64,000 nucleotides of DNA from Flavobacteriales bacterium (GCA_016705955.1 JADJKO010000003.1:310001-374000); one strand, 5' to 3'; shown: positions 45,583 through 55,008, numbered from the stretch's first letter. The notes: generated by a model from the sequence alone, not told the origin. Numbers and translations are program-made.

Positions 45583-45633
45583 TTGGGGGGATTCGATGAG
45601 ATCGCTCAAATGTCCCGATGTTAAACCGGGGGA

Positions 45634-48495
45634 TCAGTGCGCTTCCAGCCAGTTTTTCCCCAAGCCCATGTCAACAACAAGCGGAACGTCCAACTTCATC
45701 GCGCCTTCCATGCGATCACGGACCATCCCTTTCATCTCCTCCACTTCGCTCTTATGCGCGTCGAAGACGAGTTCGTCATGGACCTGGAGAAGCAACTTGC
45801 TCTTCATCTTCTTCGCCTTCATTTCCCGGTGGATATTCACCATGGCCACCTTGATGATGTCCGCTGCACTGCCCTGCATGGGGGCGTTGATGGCGATCCG
45901 CTCGGCCTGGGCACGAACGGTGTTGTTCCCGCTGGTGATATCGGGCAGGTAACGCCGGCGCCCCATCAGCGTTTTGATGTAGCCGTTGGTGCGGCAATAG
46001 CCGATCATCTCGTCCATGTAGTTGCGCACGCCCGGGAATTGCGCGAAGTAATCGTCGATGATCTGCTTGGCCTCGGCGCGCGGGATGCCGAGATTCTGGC
46101 TGAGGCCGAAGGCGCCCTGCCCGTAAGCAATGCCGAAGTTCACGGCCTTGGCGCGGCTGCGTTGCTCGCGCGTCACCTCGGCGATCTCCACGTTGAACAC
46201 TTTCGCAGCCGTGGCCGCGTGGATATCCGATCCGGCGCGGAAGGCCGCTTGCATGTTGGCATCGCCGCTCATGTGGGCGATGATCCGCAATTCGATCTGC
46301 GAATAGTCGGCGCTCAGTAGCAGGTGATCCGCATCACGTGGCACGAAAGCTTTTCGGATCTCGCGACCCTTCTCCGTGCGGATGGGGATGTTCTGCAGGT
46401 TCGGGTCGTTGCTCGCAAGACGGCCGGTGGCCGCCACGGTTTGCGAGTAGCTGGTATGAACGCGGTGCGTGTTCTTGTCGGCAGCCAAGGGAAGCGTGTC
46501 CACGTATGTGCCCTTCAACTTGCGCAGGCTGCGGTAGTCGAGGATGAGGGGGATGGAAGGATGTGCGTTGCTGAGTTCTTGTAGGACATCCTCACTCGTT
46601 TGGTATTGACCCGTCTTGGCCGTCTTCTTCACCTTGTCGCCACCAAGCTTCAACGTTTCGAAGAGCACATCGCCGAGTTGCTTCGGACTATCAATGTTGA
46701 AGTCGACACCGCATGTCTTGTGGATCTCCGCCTGCAATTCCAGGATGTCCGCACCCAGTTCCTCGCTGAACTGCTTGAGCGCAGGAATGTCGATGCGAAT
46801 GCCTTCCGTCTCCATGTCCGCAAGCACATGCACAAGCGGCATCTCCACTTCGTTGAAGAGCGAGGTCACTTCATCCTCTTCGAGCATCGGCGCGAACTTC
46901 TCCGATAACTGCCACGTGATGTCCGCATCCTCCGCGCTGTACTCCTTCACGGCGTGTACATCGGCATCGCGCATACTCTTCTGCACCTTACCCTTGCCCT
47001 TCTCCCCGATCAACGTTTCAATGCTCACGGGTCGGTAGCTGAGGAAGACCTCGCTCAAGTAGTCCATGCCGTGCTTCTGTTGATCGGGCTTCAACAGGTA
47101 ATGCGCCACCATGGTGTCGAAGAGCGGCCCCTTCACCTCCACGCCATACTTGTGAAGCACGCGGATATCAAACTTGGCGTTCTGTGCCACCTTGCCGATG
47201 ACCTCGTCCTCCAGCACCGGTTTGAAGATCTCCACGATGCGTTGCGCCTCCGCGCGATCCTCCGGGACGGGTACGTAGTGTCCCTCGTGCGCCTTCCAAC
47301 TGAAGGCGATGCCCACGAGCTCCGCAGTGCGCTCTTCGGTACCGGTCGTTTCCGTGTCGAAGCAGAACCGCGGCTGCTTCTTCAGTTGCGCCGCGAGCAT
47401 GTACAATGACTCGTCGCTCTGCGCAAGGAAGTAGCGATGCGGCACGGTGTCGATGTTGGCCAATTCCGTCAACTCCACATTGCCGTCGGCATCCACGGCG
47501 GCTCCAAAAAGATCCACTTGCCCTGGGCTGGTGCTCGCTCGTTTCGCACCCTTGGCTTTTCCATTGGCCGGTTCTTGCGTCGCGCCCGGGCCATCGCTGC
47601 CAAGGACACGATTCGTTAGGTTCTTGAACTCCAGTTCGCTGAAGACCTCCAGCACCTTGTCCTTGTCGGGCGGATCGAGATGCAGGGCGGTGTGGTCCAG
47701 TTCCACCGGCACATCGATGATGATGGTCGCGAGCATCTTGCTCATGCGTCCTTGCTCCGCGAAGGCGATCACATTCTCCTGTTGTTTGCCTTTCAACTTG
47801 TCGGCGTTCTCGATCACCGCTTCCAAACTCCCGAACTCCTTCACGAGTTTCATCGCCGTCTTCTCGCCGATGCCGGGGATGCCGGGGATGTTATCCACCG
47901 CATCGCCCATGAGGCCGAGGATGTCCTTCACCTGGTCCGTGGTCTCCAATCCCCATCGATCGCAGATCTCCTTGGGGCCGAGTTTCTCCGGCGGATCACC
48001 ACCGCGCCCCGGCTTGTACATGATGATGTTGTCCGTGACCAATTGCCCGAAATCCTTGTCGGGCGTGACCATGTACGTGGTGTAGCCTTCGGCCTCGGCC
48101 TTCTTCGCCAAGGTGCCGATCACATCATCCGCCTCGTATCCGTCCGATTCGAGGATCGGGATGTTGAAGCTCTCGATGATGCGGCGGATGTATGGGATGT
48201 TGCTCCGGATGTCGTCCGGCATCTCTTCGCGATTCGCCTTGTAGTCCAAGAGCACCTCGTGCCGTTCGGTGGGTGCGGCGGTGTCGAACACCACAGCGAT
48301 GTGCGTGGGGTTCTCGCGCTTGATCAGATCGAGGAGCGTGACTGTGAAGCCGAAGGCCGCACTTGTGTTCATGCCCTTGCTGTTCACGCGCGGTGCGCGA
48401 ATGAAACTGAAATAGGCGCGGTAGATCAGGGCGAACGCATCGAGGAGGAAGAGGCGCTTATCCTCCGTGGATGACGTGTTTCCGGCAGCAGACAT
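45634..48495 (-). CDS. polA: DNA polymerase I
   Basis: The 953-residue enzyme has three domains. The 5' nuclease domain (about 1-300) contains LLDAFALIYRAYF, ESDGYEADDVIGTLA, VTPDKDFGQLV and the helix-hairpin-helix NIPGIPGIGEKTA. The 3'-5' exonuclease (about 360-540) has an intact FDTETTG metal-binding motif and AQNAKFDIRVL and YSAEDADIT, so proofreading is probably active. The polymerase domain (about 560-953) has TGRLASNDPNLQNIP, the motif A ADYSQIELRI, motif B RSRAKAVNFGIAYGQ and motif C QVHDELVF. It acts in repair and in Okazaki-fragment maturation. ATG 48495 gives a sensible N-terminus, and a TATCTTG element lies five bases upstream. Confidence 0.97.
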   Translation of the reverse strand: MSAAGNTSSTEDKRLFLLDAFALIYRAYFSFIRAPRVNSKGMNTSAAFGFTVTLLDLIKRENPTHIAVVFDTAAPTERHEVLLDYKANREEMPDDIRSNIPYIRRIIESFNIPILESDGYEADDVIGTLAKKAEAEGYTTYMVTPDKDFGQLVTDNIIMYKPGRGGDPPEKLGPKEICDRWGLETTDQVKDILGLMGDAVDNIPGIPGIGEKTAMKLVKEFGSLEAVIENADKLKGKQQENVIAFAEQGRMSKMLATIIIDVPVELDHTALHLDPPDKDKVLEVFSELEFKNLTNRVLGSDGPGATQEPANGKAKGAKRASTSPGQVDLFGAAVDADGNVELTELANIDTVPHRYFLAQSDESLYMLAAQLKKQPRFCFDTETTGTEERTAELVGIAFSWKAHEGHYVPVPEDRAEAQRIVEIFKPVLEDEVIGKVAQNAKFDIRVLHKYGVEVKGPLFDTMVAHYLLKPDQQKHGMDYLSEVFLSYRPVSIETLIGEKGKGKVQKSMRDADVHAVKEYSAEDADITWQLSEKFAPMLEEDEVTSLFNEVEMPLVHVLADMETEGIRIDIPALKQFSEELGADILELQAEIHKTCGVDFNIDSPKQLGDVLFETLKLGGDKVKKTAKTGQYQTSEDVLQELSNAHPSIPLILDYRSLRKLKGTYVDTLPLAADKNTHRVHTSYSQTVAATGRLASNDPNLQNIPIRTEKGREIRKAFVPRDADHLLLSADYSQIELRIIAHMSGDANMQAAFRAGSDIHAATAAKVFNVEIAEVTREQRSRAKAVNFGIAYGQGAFGLSQNLGIPRAEAKQIIDDYFAQFPGVRNYMDEMIGYCRTNGYIKTLMGRRRYLPDITSGNNTVRAQAERIAINAPMQGSAADIIKVAMVNIHREMKAKKMKSKLLLQVHDELVFDAHKSEVEEMKGMVRDRMEGAMKLDVPLVVDMGLGKNWLEAH

Positions 48496-48499
48496 GGGG

Positions 48500-48507
48500 G
48501 CAAGATA
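48500..48507 (-). promoter_or_regulatory. Probable -7 promoter element abutting the polA start
   Basis: On the minus strand it reads TATCTTGC, the seven-base variant TAnnTTG, four to five bases before the ATG. A plus-strand element for the divergent cytochrome gene lies about 50 bases away. Confidence 0.4.
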
Positions 48508-48552
48508 GCCTTGGGTGAAGGCAACGTCCGGGCCGCTGGCAGCGTCGTACCG

Positions 48553-48560
48553 TAGCTTCG
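48553..48560 (+). promoter_or_regulatory. Probable -7 promoter element of the diheme cytochrome gene
   Basis: TAGCTTCG fits TAnnTTYG and ends 30 bases before the ATG at 48591. Confidence 0.45.
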
Positions 48561-48590
48561 AGCGCCCCATCGGGGCTGCCTTTTCCAGCA

Positions 48591-49688
48591 ATGCGCATCA
48601 AGTGGTTCTTCGTCCTACTGGCCATCGTGGTCATGGTCATTGCCTGTCGGCATGAGACCGATGAGGTGGTACCTCCGGACATCGACCCGTCGGCGCTTGC
48701 GGTTTCTGTGGATCTGGACCAAGTGCCCTATCCCACATTGAGCGCCTATCACTTCTTCACCGGCGTTATGGTGGACCAGACCCCGAACGGTGGTGTGCTT
48801 CCGTACGATGTGATCACACCGCTCTTCTCTGATTATGCACGCAAATTCCACTTTGTGTGGATGCCGCAGGGATCAAGCGCCACGTTCGATGGACCGGATG
48901 CCTCCCTCGCGTTCCCGAACGGGGCCGTGCTGATCAAGACCTTCTATTTCGACAACGTGCAACCAACGAACGAGCGTAAGGTCCTGGAGACGCGGCTACT
49001 GATCCGTCGCAATGGCCAATGGTTGTTCGCGGACTACGTATGGAATGCGGAACAGACCGAAGCAACCCTCGACCTCAATGGTCGATCCGTTCCGTTTACG
49101 TGGCGCGATGACCAGCAGGTGATGCACGACCTGAACTACCGGATCCCTGCCGCAGCGGAATGCTTCACCTGCCACAAATTGAACAATAACCCTGTTCCGA
49201 TCGGCACGAAGGCCCGCAACATGGCGCATGCATTCAACTACCCCGATGGCGTCCAGGAGCAATTGGCCAAGTGGGTGGAGGTGGGGTATTTGGAAGCCGG
49301 GTTCCCTACGCCGCAGCCGGTAGCGAAATGGAATGATGTGAACGTGCCGCTGAACGATCGCGTGAGGGCGTATGTGGACATGAACTGTGCGCATTGCCAT
49401 GCCGATGGCAAGCACTGCGATTACCGCCCCATGCGATTCGCGTGGCAGGAAACGGACAACCCCATCAACCTCGGTGTGTGTGTGGAGCCTGAGGATCCGT
49501 TGCCGGGGCACCCCGAACTCACGTACATCGTTGCGCCAAGCAACCTTGCGCGCTCCATGCTGCTGCACCGCATTTCCTCCACCGATGAAGCCGTACGCAT
49601 GCCGCTGCTTGGTCGCACCGTGGTGCATGAGGAGGCCGTAGAACTATTCACGGAGTGGATCAACTCCTTGAACGGACCGTGCAACTGA
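48591..49688 (+). CDS. Diheme c-type cytochrome-like lipoprotein (SO2930-like family)
   Basis: The 365-residue protein has a lipoprotein signal with the lipobox VIAC at Cys19. Two heme-binding CxxCH motifs are present: CFTCH at 191-195 and CAHCH at 266-270. The N-terminal half has YPTLSAYHFFTG, LPYDVITPLFSDYARKFHFVW and FPNGAVLIKTFYFDN, which I recognise from the SO2930-type proteins often encoded with parallel beta-helix partners. An envelope electron-transfer role is inferred. No beta-helix partner is seen next door. It is divergent from polA with 95 bases between start codons. Confidence 0.78.
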   Translation: MRIKWFFVLLAIVVMVIACRHETDEVVPPDIDPSALAVSVDLDQVPYPTLSAYHFFTGVMVDQTPNGGVLPYDVITPLFSDYARKFHFVWMPQGSSATFDGPDASLAFPNGAVLIKTFYFDNVQPTNERKVLETRLLIRRNGQWLFADYVWNAEQTEATLDLNGRSVPFTWRDDQQVMHDLNYRIPAAAECFTCHKLNNNPVPIGTKARNMAHAFNYPDGVQEQLAKWVEVGYLEAGFPTPQPVAKWNDVNVPLNDRVRAYVDMNCAHCHADGKHCDYRPMRFAWQETDNPINLGVCVEPEDPLPGHPELTYIVAPSNLARSMLLHRISSTDEAVRMPLLGRTVVHEEAVELFTEWINSLNGPCN

Positions 49689-49706
49689 ACCAGCACCCAT
49701 CCAACA

Positions 49707-49829
49707 ATACCCCGATACATCACGCTGACCATTCTTGCGGCCTCGTTGACCTTCAGTTCCAGCGCGCAGAACACCTGTGCCGGTGCGCTGAATATCCCTG
49801 TGGCCATTCCATGGTCGAGGCTGTTGTAG
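49707..49829 (+). pseudogene. Possible relic of a secreted-protein gene (signal-peptide region only)
   Basis: In this gap a frame lacking an ATG (it begins ATA CCC) encodes PRYITLTILAASLTFSSSAQ, which looks like a good signal peptide with an S-A-Q cleavage site, followed by NTCAGALNIPVAI and a TAG at 49827-49829. N-termini of this type (cleavage, then Gln-Asn and a Cys) are frequent in T9SS cargo. It may be the stump of a deleted gene or a chance resemblance. Confidence 0.35.
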
Positions 49830-49845
49830 GCGTTCCGGGGTACAC

Positions 49846-49853
49846 TACATTCG
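49846..49853 (+). promoter_or_regulatory. Probable -7 promoter element
   Basis: TACATTCG fits TAnnTTYG and ends 27 bases before the ATG at 49881. Confidence 0.45.
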
Positions 49854-49880
49854 TTGGGCTTTCAACGGCCCTCAGGCCCA

Positions 49881-51617
49881 ATGGTCATGAACCGGACTGC
49901 GCGTCCCGCCTTACGGATCCCCCCGCTTGGAGTCGGGGTCTTCGTTCTTGCCATGGGAGTGCCGCACGCCATCCGCGCGGATCATTTCGCAGGGGCCAGC
50001 ATCACATACCAGTGCGTCGGTACGAACCAATACCGGATCGATCTCGACCTGATCTTGAATTGCGTTGGTGCCCCCATCACGACCCAGACGCTCAACTTCG
50101 CCAATAGCTGCGGCACCTCCTTTTCGATCGTGGATCTCCCTGTTATCTCGAGCATTGAAATTTCGCCGCTTTGCGCATCACAGGTCGCCAATAGCACCTG
50201 CAATGGCGGCACGCAACCCGGTTTCAAGAAATACCGGTTCCAGACCACCCTGTTTCTTTCGCCATGCAACTTCTGGACGATCGCGTGGAACACGTGTTGC
50301 CGAAACGTCACCCAGAACATTTCCGGAACGCCCGGTTTGTATGTGTCCGCGACCTTGAACAATGCGGGTGGTCTTTGTGATGCCTCGCCCGTATTCGTTG
50401 ATAGTGGTATCCCATACGTCTGTGTGAACCAACCGGTCGCATACAATCCTGGTGTCAGTGATGCCGACGGGAACAGTTTGACCTATTCGTTGATCAGTGC
50501 GCGCTATGCAGCACCGGCCCCCACGAACGTGAGCTACCAAGGCTCGTACTCCGGCAACCAACCCTTCTTGGGAACAAGTATCGACCCGGCTACAGGCCAG
50601 TTGTATTTCACACCCACCGCCACCGGCTACTACGTGATCGTTATCCAAGTGGCATCCTACAATGGGGTCGGCCAATTGATCGGACGCGTGATGCGTGACC
50701 TGATGTTCGTGGTGATCACGTGTGACGGGACCCCACCTATCACATCCGGGATCTCCAGTTCCACCGGCGGATCGTCGTTCACTCCCGCGCAGTTCATCGT
50801 GTGCAACGGGTCGAGCTTCTGTTTCAGTCTGACGTTCACGGATCCCGAGAGCGCACAAGTGGTTTCCGTAGCAAGCAACGCGACCTCGGTATTGCCGGGT
50901 TCAACGTTCACGGTCACGGGAACGAATCCGGCCGTTGCGACGGTCTGCTGGACCGGCAATGAAGCCCAGCTTCCCATGAGCGTTTGGTTCCAAGCATCGG
51001 ACAACGCCTGCCCGATCGTGAACAGCATGTCCACGTTCGCTACAGGGCTGAGTTGCGTGTTCCTTCCGATCGAACTGCTGGAACTACAGGTCCGGGATGA
51101 AGGAGGTGAAGCCGTGGTGGAATGGACCACGGGGTCGGAACAAGGCAACGCACGATTCGAAGTGCAGCGCAGCGCGGATGGGAGTTCGTTCAACACGATC
51201 GGCGCTGTCCCAGCAGCAGGACCATCCGTCACGAGCGCGGAATATTCGTTCAAGGACGGATCGCCATGCTCCGGAACCAGTTATTACCGATTGCGCATCA
51301 TCGATCAGGACGGAACCTCATCCACCAGTGCGTTGGTGCCATTGATCCGAAGTGTGTCAACCGGTGCAACTGCAACATCAAGTGCGAGCGGCTGGCTCCT
51401 CAGTGCGCTTGCACCAGGCTCCACATGGGAATTCTTCGACATCAGCGGCCGGACATTGTCCGCCGGTTCCGCAACGAGCGATATCCTGACGGTCCCGTTC
51501 ACGAACAGCACCGGCGCGGTGGTACTGGTCGTTCGGTCCGATGAAGGGACCCGCCGCTGGGTCCTGCCTGCGATCACGGCGGATGAACGCACCTTCTTGT
51601 CGGTGAGGTCCCGCTGA
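49881..51617 (+). CDS. Secreted repeat protein with T9SS-type C-terminal region
   Basis: The 578-residue protein starts with a signal-like segment (VGVFVLAMGVPHAIRA) followed by ADHFAGASITYQCVGTNQYRI, a common opening of large Bacteroidota surface proteins. Many cysteines occur in the first 150 residues (CVGTN, NCVGAP, NSCGTS, NTCCRNVTQN). Cadherin/Ig-like segments follow (VSDADGNSLTYSL, LYFTPTATGYYVIVIQV). Near the C-terminus a fibronectin-like segment with LPIELLELQVRDEGGEA and SYYRLRIIDQDGTSS precedes a poorly conserved T9SS type A-like end. Function unknown; an adhesive surface role is likely. Start at 49881 or 49887. Confidence 0.75.
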   Translation: MVMNRTARPALRIPPLGVGVFVLAMGVPHAIRADHFAGASITYQCVGTNQYRIDLDLILNCVGAPITTQTLNFANSCGTSFSIVDLPVISSIEISPLCASQVANSTCNGGTQPGFKKYRFQTTLFLSPCNFWTIAWNTCCRNVTQNISGTPGLYVSATLNNAGGLCDASPVFVDSGIPYVCVNQPVAYNPGVSDADGNSLTYSLISARYAAPAPTNVSYQGSYSGNQPFLGTSIDPATGQLYFTPTATGYYVIVIQVASYNGVGQLIGRVMRDLMFVVITCDGTPPITSGISSSTGGSSFTPAQFIVCNGSSFCFSLTFTDPESAQVVSVASNATSVLPGSTFTVTGTNPAVATVCWTGNEAQLPMSVWFQASDNACPIVNSMSTFATGLSCVFLPIELLELQVRDEGGEAVVEWTTGSEQGNARFEVQRSADGSSFNTIGAVPAAGPSVTSAEYSFKDGSPCSGTSYYRLRIIDQDGTSSTSALVPLIRSVSTGATATSSASGWLLSALAPGSTWEFFDISGRTLSAGSATSDILTVPFTNSTGAVVLVVRSDEGTRRWVLPAITADERTFLSVRSR

Positions 51618-51725
51618 GATCGTCGGTCCGGGATCCAATGTTCACCCCAACAATTGTTGTTAACGGATAGACTGCTCCCGGTCATTGCTCCACTTCGCGT
51701 CGCAGTTTCGCGGTGGAAAGGGAAC

Positions 51726-52619
51726 ATGACGATCCTTCGGAGGGTGACCGTCTTCTGTGGTGTGTTGCTGTTCGTCACGGACGGCATTGCCCAACAGAAC
51801 TTCATCAACGTTCCCTCAAGCGACATCACGCCGAAGGGTCGCCTCTTCTTCCAACAGCAGCTCAATTTCAACGCCTTGTTCCAGTCGAACAGCACGTTCG
51901 ACCTTGGGATCGGATACCATAGCGAGATCGGGGTCAACCTGCTCGGTGTGGACTATTCCGAGAAGAACCGATCCTGGCTCGTGAATGATTCCACCGATCG
52001 TGATCCGTACAACCCGTTGATCGCCTTCAATGGCGCGACAAGTTGGGACCTGGGAGAGCACACCTCCTTTGCTGTCGGCGGTCAGGGCGGTGTGAATTTC
52101 GATCGCCATCGGAGCGGAAGACCTGCTGGACTCGCCTATGCCAACCTGCGGATCGAGGACCTGCTCTTGAAGGAAAGCGTGGTGGTCCTTGGCCCGTATT
52201 ACAATACGGAACACTACGGCGGAGCGGGCAATCGGTTGGGCGGTTGGATCGGCGCGGAGGTGCCCATGAGCAAGGTATTGCACGTCATGGCGGAAAGCGT
52301 GCTCGGCGACAATGCGATCAGTTACACCTCGTTGGGCCTTGTGGTCTACCCCGTCCGCAACATCCCACTGACGCTTGGTGTGCAGATCCCCAACACAAGT
52401 AACAACGCCTACTCGATCGTGTTCGAACTGACGGTGCTTCCCATGCGCAGGCCCGCACCTACCGACCGCTCATCGCTGTTATCCTCCTCGATCAGCGCTC
52501 CTTCCAGACCACTTCCATCACGGTCTGGCCAACGGCCTTCAGCGTGGCGGGGTCGATCACACTCATGTCGTCACCGTGCGTGTGCCAGCTCGGGTGGAAG
52601 GCATTCGTGCCTTCATTGA
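51726..52619 (+). CDS. Putative outer-membrane or secreted protein; 3' end runs into the opposite gene
   Basis: The 297-residue product has a signal peptide (VTVFCGVLLFVTDGIAQ) and then QNFINVPSSDITPKGRLFFQ, with alternating hydrophobic strands (FDLGIGYHSEIGVNLLGVD, VVVLGPYYNTEHYGG, SYTSLGLVVYPVRNIPLTLGVQI) that suggest a small beta-barrel. The family is not recognised by name. A natural barrel end would be at about VFELTVLP; instead the frame continues 55 residues, rich in Ser and Arg, across 128 bases that encode the 3' end of the opposite-strand gene. This tail looks like translation of an antisense strand, so a missing stop codon or lost sequence is likely. Confidence 0.65.
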   Translation: MTILRRVTVFCGVLLFVTDGIAQQNFINVPSSDITPKGRLFFQQQLNFNALFQSNSTFDLGIGYHSEIGVNLLGVDYSEKNRSWLVNDSTDRDPYNPLIAFNGATSWDLGEHTSFAVGGQGGVNFDRHRSGRPAGLAYANLRIEDLLLKESVVVLGPYYNTEHYGGAGNRLGGWIGAEVPMSKVLHVMAESVLGDNAISYTSLGLVVYPVRNIPLTLGVQIPNTSNNAYSIVFELTVLPMRRPAPTDRSSLLSSSISAPSRPLPSRSGQRPSAWRGRSHSCRHRACASSGGRHSCLH

Positions 52620-53511
52620 ACTCGATGATGTCCGCCGTTGGGATCCGCAAGCGCTCGTTGATGGCCAAGTGATCATCGGTCCCCACGAAGTACTTGGTCT
52701 CCTGCACGAACCGATCGCCGTATCCGATCGCCGCAGCGGTACGCCACACTTTCGCCACTACGGTGGAGGCGTAGCGCATGCTGATGGCCTCGCGGTAGAA
52801 CCGTGCCTCGCTCGCGCCGCACATGTCCAACAGGATCCCGAAGCGCGCCGTGTAGCCGGGCACATGCGGGTTCTTGCTGAAATACTGTGAGCCCAATGCC
52901 CACGTATCCATGCTGTTCTCTCCTACACCCATGGCTCCGCTGGGTTCGCCGAAATCCTCCACATCGGTGAACAACAGATCGATACCCGGCCCGTGCTCCT
53001 TCTTGGATAGGTGCCGCCCGATCTCCAACAGGATGCCCACGCCACTACCGCCATCATTGGCGCCGAGGATCGGTTCATTCACGCGCTCCTTGTCCTTGTC
53101 AGCGAACGGACGCGTGTCATAATGAGCGAGTAAGAGGATCCGCTCCTTCGCCATCGGGTTCCAACTGGCAATGATGTTACGCAATGGCAGCTTTTGGCCG
53201 TTGAACGCCGTGACCGTTCCGGTCTGTTCGATCACCGTCGCGCCATATCCTTTCAGCTTCGCCACCATCCAATCCGCACAAGCGCGGTGCTCTGCAGTCC
53301 CCGGCACACGCGGACCGAAGTCCACTTGGGCCTTCACATACGCGTACGCACTGTCCGCATCGATCTGCGGTGTAGTGGGAAGTGGTTGCAACTCCACTGC
53401 ATGCACCTCGCCGGTGCCGCGGTCATCGGTGTTGCAACCCGGTAGAAGAAGAAGTAGGGGCAGGAACAGGAGCAATTGCCTCTTGCGCCTGCTCCTGCCC
53501 CTTGAGTTCAT
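52492..53511 (-). CDS. M28-family lipoprotein, glutaminyl-peptide cyclotransferase-like
   Basis: The 339-residue product has a basic N-terminus and a lipoprotein signal (LLLLLPGC, Cys26). The M28 catalytic region shows LLLAHYDTRPFADKD (His130), LGANDGGSGVG (Asp153), LLFTDVEDFGEP, YFVGTDDHLAINERL and FHPSWHTHGDDMSVID. This combination fits the bacterial glutaminyl cyclase branch, which converts N-terminal Gln to pyroglutamate. That is notable because many T9SS cargo proteins here begin with Gln after signal cleavage. The ATG at 53511 overlaps the cysS stop (TGATG), so it is translated downstream of cysS. An in-frame ATG at 53526 is less likely. Confidence 0.82.
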   Translation of the reverse strand: MNSRGRSRRKRQLLLFLPLLLLLPGCNTDDRGTGEVHAVELQPLPTTPQIDADSAYAYVKAQVDFGPRVPGTAEHRACADWMVAKLKGYGATVIEQTGTVTAFNGQKLPLRNIIASWNPMAKERILLLAHYDTRPFADKDKERVNEPILGANDGGSGVGILLEIGRHLSKKEHGPGIDLLFTDVEDFGEPSGAMGVGENSMDTWALGSQYFSKNPHVPGYTARFGILLDMCGASEARFYREAISMRYASTVVAKVWRTAAAIGYGDRFVQETKYFVGTDDHLAINERLRIPTADIIEFNEGTNAFHPSWHTHGDDMSVIDPATLKAVGQTVMEVVWKER

Positions 53512-55001
53512 CACGCTCGTTCCCATGTCGTTCCCTCTTTGGTGTCCTTAAGTAAGATGCCGAGTGCGACCAATCGATCGCGGATCGCGTCGCCGGTCGC
53601 GAAATCCTTCTTCGCTTTCGCCTCGGCGCGCATGCGGATGAACTCCTTCACCAATCCATCCAAAGCAGTTTCATCATTCGCGCCATTCGTTGCTCCAATG
53701 GTGGACTGTATCCCTAACACATCGAACAACATGGAGTGGAACAGGCCCTTCAACCGTGCAATTCCATGCGCGTCCATGGCCATGTTCCCGTCGTTCACGG
53801 AATTGATGATCCGCACGCCTTCGAACAACTCGGCGATCATCACCGGTGTGTTCAGGTCGTCGTTCATCGCCTCGTAGCAGCGTTGTTCCAGGGCCGCCAA
53901 ATCCACTGCTTCACCGGGGACGGGTTTCAACGTGTCCAGCAACGCGACCGCCTTCATCATACGCTCCAAGCCTTTCTCCGCCGCTTGCATCGCTGCATTA
54001 CTGAAGTCCAATGTGCTGGCGTAGTGGCATTGCAGCATGAAGAAGCGCACCGTCATCGCGCTGTAGCCCTTCTCCAGCAACTTGTGGTTGCCGGTGAGCA
54101 GTTCCTCCGGCGTGAAGCCATTGCCTTCGCTCTTGGCCATCTTCCGGCCGTTCACGGTGAGCATGTTCCCGTGCATCCAGTAACGCACCGGTGCGTGACC
54201 ATCCGCTGCAACACTCTGTGCGATCTCGCACTCGTGGTGCGGGAACTTCAGGTCCATACCGCCACCGTGGATATCGAAAGTCCGGCCGAGGTACTTCGTG
54301 CTCATCGCGCTGCACTCCAAGTGCCAGCCAGGAAACCCTTCGCTCCACGGACTCGGCCATTTCATCAAGTGATGCGGATCGGCCTTTTTCCAGATCGCGA
54401 AGTCCAGCGGACTGCGCTTCTCCTCCATGCCTTCGGTGTCGCGCGTGTTGGCGATCAGTTCATCGATCTTCCGGCCGCTCAACTCCCCGTACGCATACTG
54501 CTCCGCGTACTTGGGCACATCGAAATAGACGCTGCCATTCGCTTCGTATGCGTAGCCGTTCTTCACGATACGTTCCACCATACCGATCTGATCGATCAGG
54601 TGTGCCGTTGCAGTGGGTTCGATGTTCGGGTTGCGCAGGTTGAACAGACGCATCACATCGTGGAAGCCGTTCGTGTACTTCTGCACGATCTCCATCGGCT
54701 CCAACTGTTCGAGCCGTGCGCGCTTGGCGATCTTGTCCTCGCCTGCGTCCACATCATCCACCAAGTGGCCCACGTCGGTGATGTTGCGCACGTAGCGCAC
54801 TTTGTAGCCCATATGCGTGAGCCAGCGATACAGGATATCGAACGTGATGAAGCTTCGCACGTTGCCCAAGTGAACATCGCTGTACACCGTGGGGCCGCAC
54901 ACGTACATGCCCACGTGCGGTGGGTTCAGCGGAATGAACTCCTCCTTCCTTCGGGTAAGCGTGTTCGTGATGAACAGCGGTCCTTTCTTCACTTCGGCCA
55001 T
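53511..55001 (-). CDS. cysS: Cysteinyl-tRNA synthetase
   Basis: The 496-residue class I synthetase has the zinc-binding, HIGH-like start CGPTVYSDVHLGN (Cys35), YVRNITDVGHLVDD, the second zinc ligands in WSEGFPGWHLECSAMS and FPHHECEIAQS, and the KMSKS loop as KMAKSEGN. The anticodon-binding DALR-like region follows. It charges tRNA-Cys. ATG 55001 is the canonical start; TACCTTCG lies seven bases upstream, so the mRNA may be nearly leaderless. Its stop is coupled to the downstream glutaminyl-cyclase-like gene. Confidence 0.96.
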   Translation of the reverse strand: MAEVKKGPLFITNTLTRRKEEFIPLNPPHVGMYVCGPTVYSDVHLGNVRSFITFDILYRWLTHMGYKVRYVRNITDVGHLVDDVDAGEDKIAKRARLEQLEPMEIVQKYTNGFHDVMRLFNLRNPNIEPTATAHLIDQIGMVERIVKNGYAYEANGSVYFDVPKYAEQYAYGELSGRKIDELIANTRDTEGMEEKRSPLDFAIWKKADPHHLMKWPSPWSEGFPGWHLECSAMSTKYLGRTFDIHGGGMDLKFPHHECEIAQSVAADGHAPVRYWMHGNMLTVNGRKMAKSEGNGFTPEELLTGNHKLLEKGYSAMTVRFFMLQCHYASTLDFSNAAMQAAEKGLERMMKAVALLDTLKPVPGEAVDLAALEQRCYEAMNDDLNTPVMIAELFEGVRIINSVNDGNMAMDAHGIARLKGLFHSMLFDVLGIQSTIGATNGANDETALDGLVKEFIRMRAEAKAKKDFATGDAIRDRLVALGILLKDTKEGTTWERA

Positions 55002-55008
55002 GGCCGGG

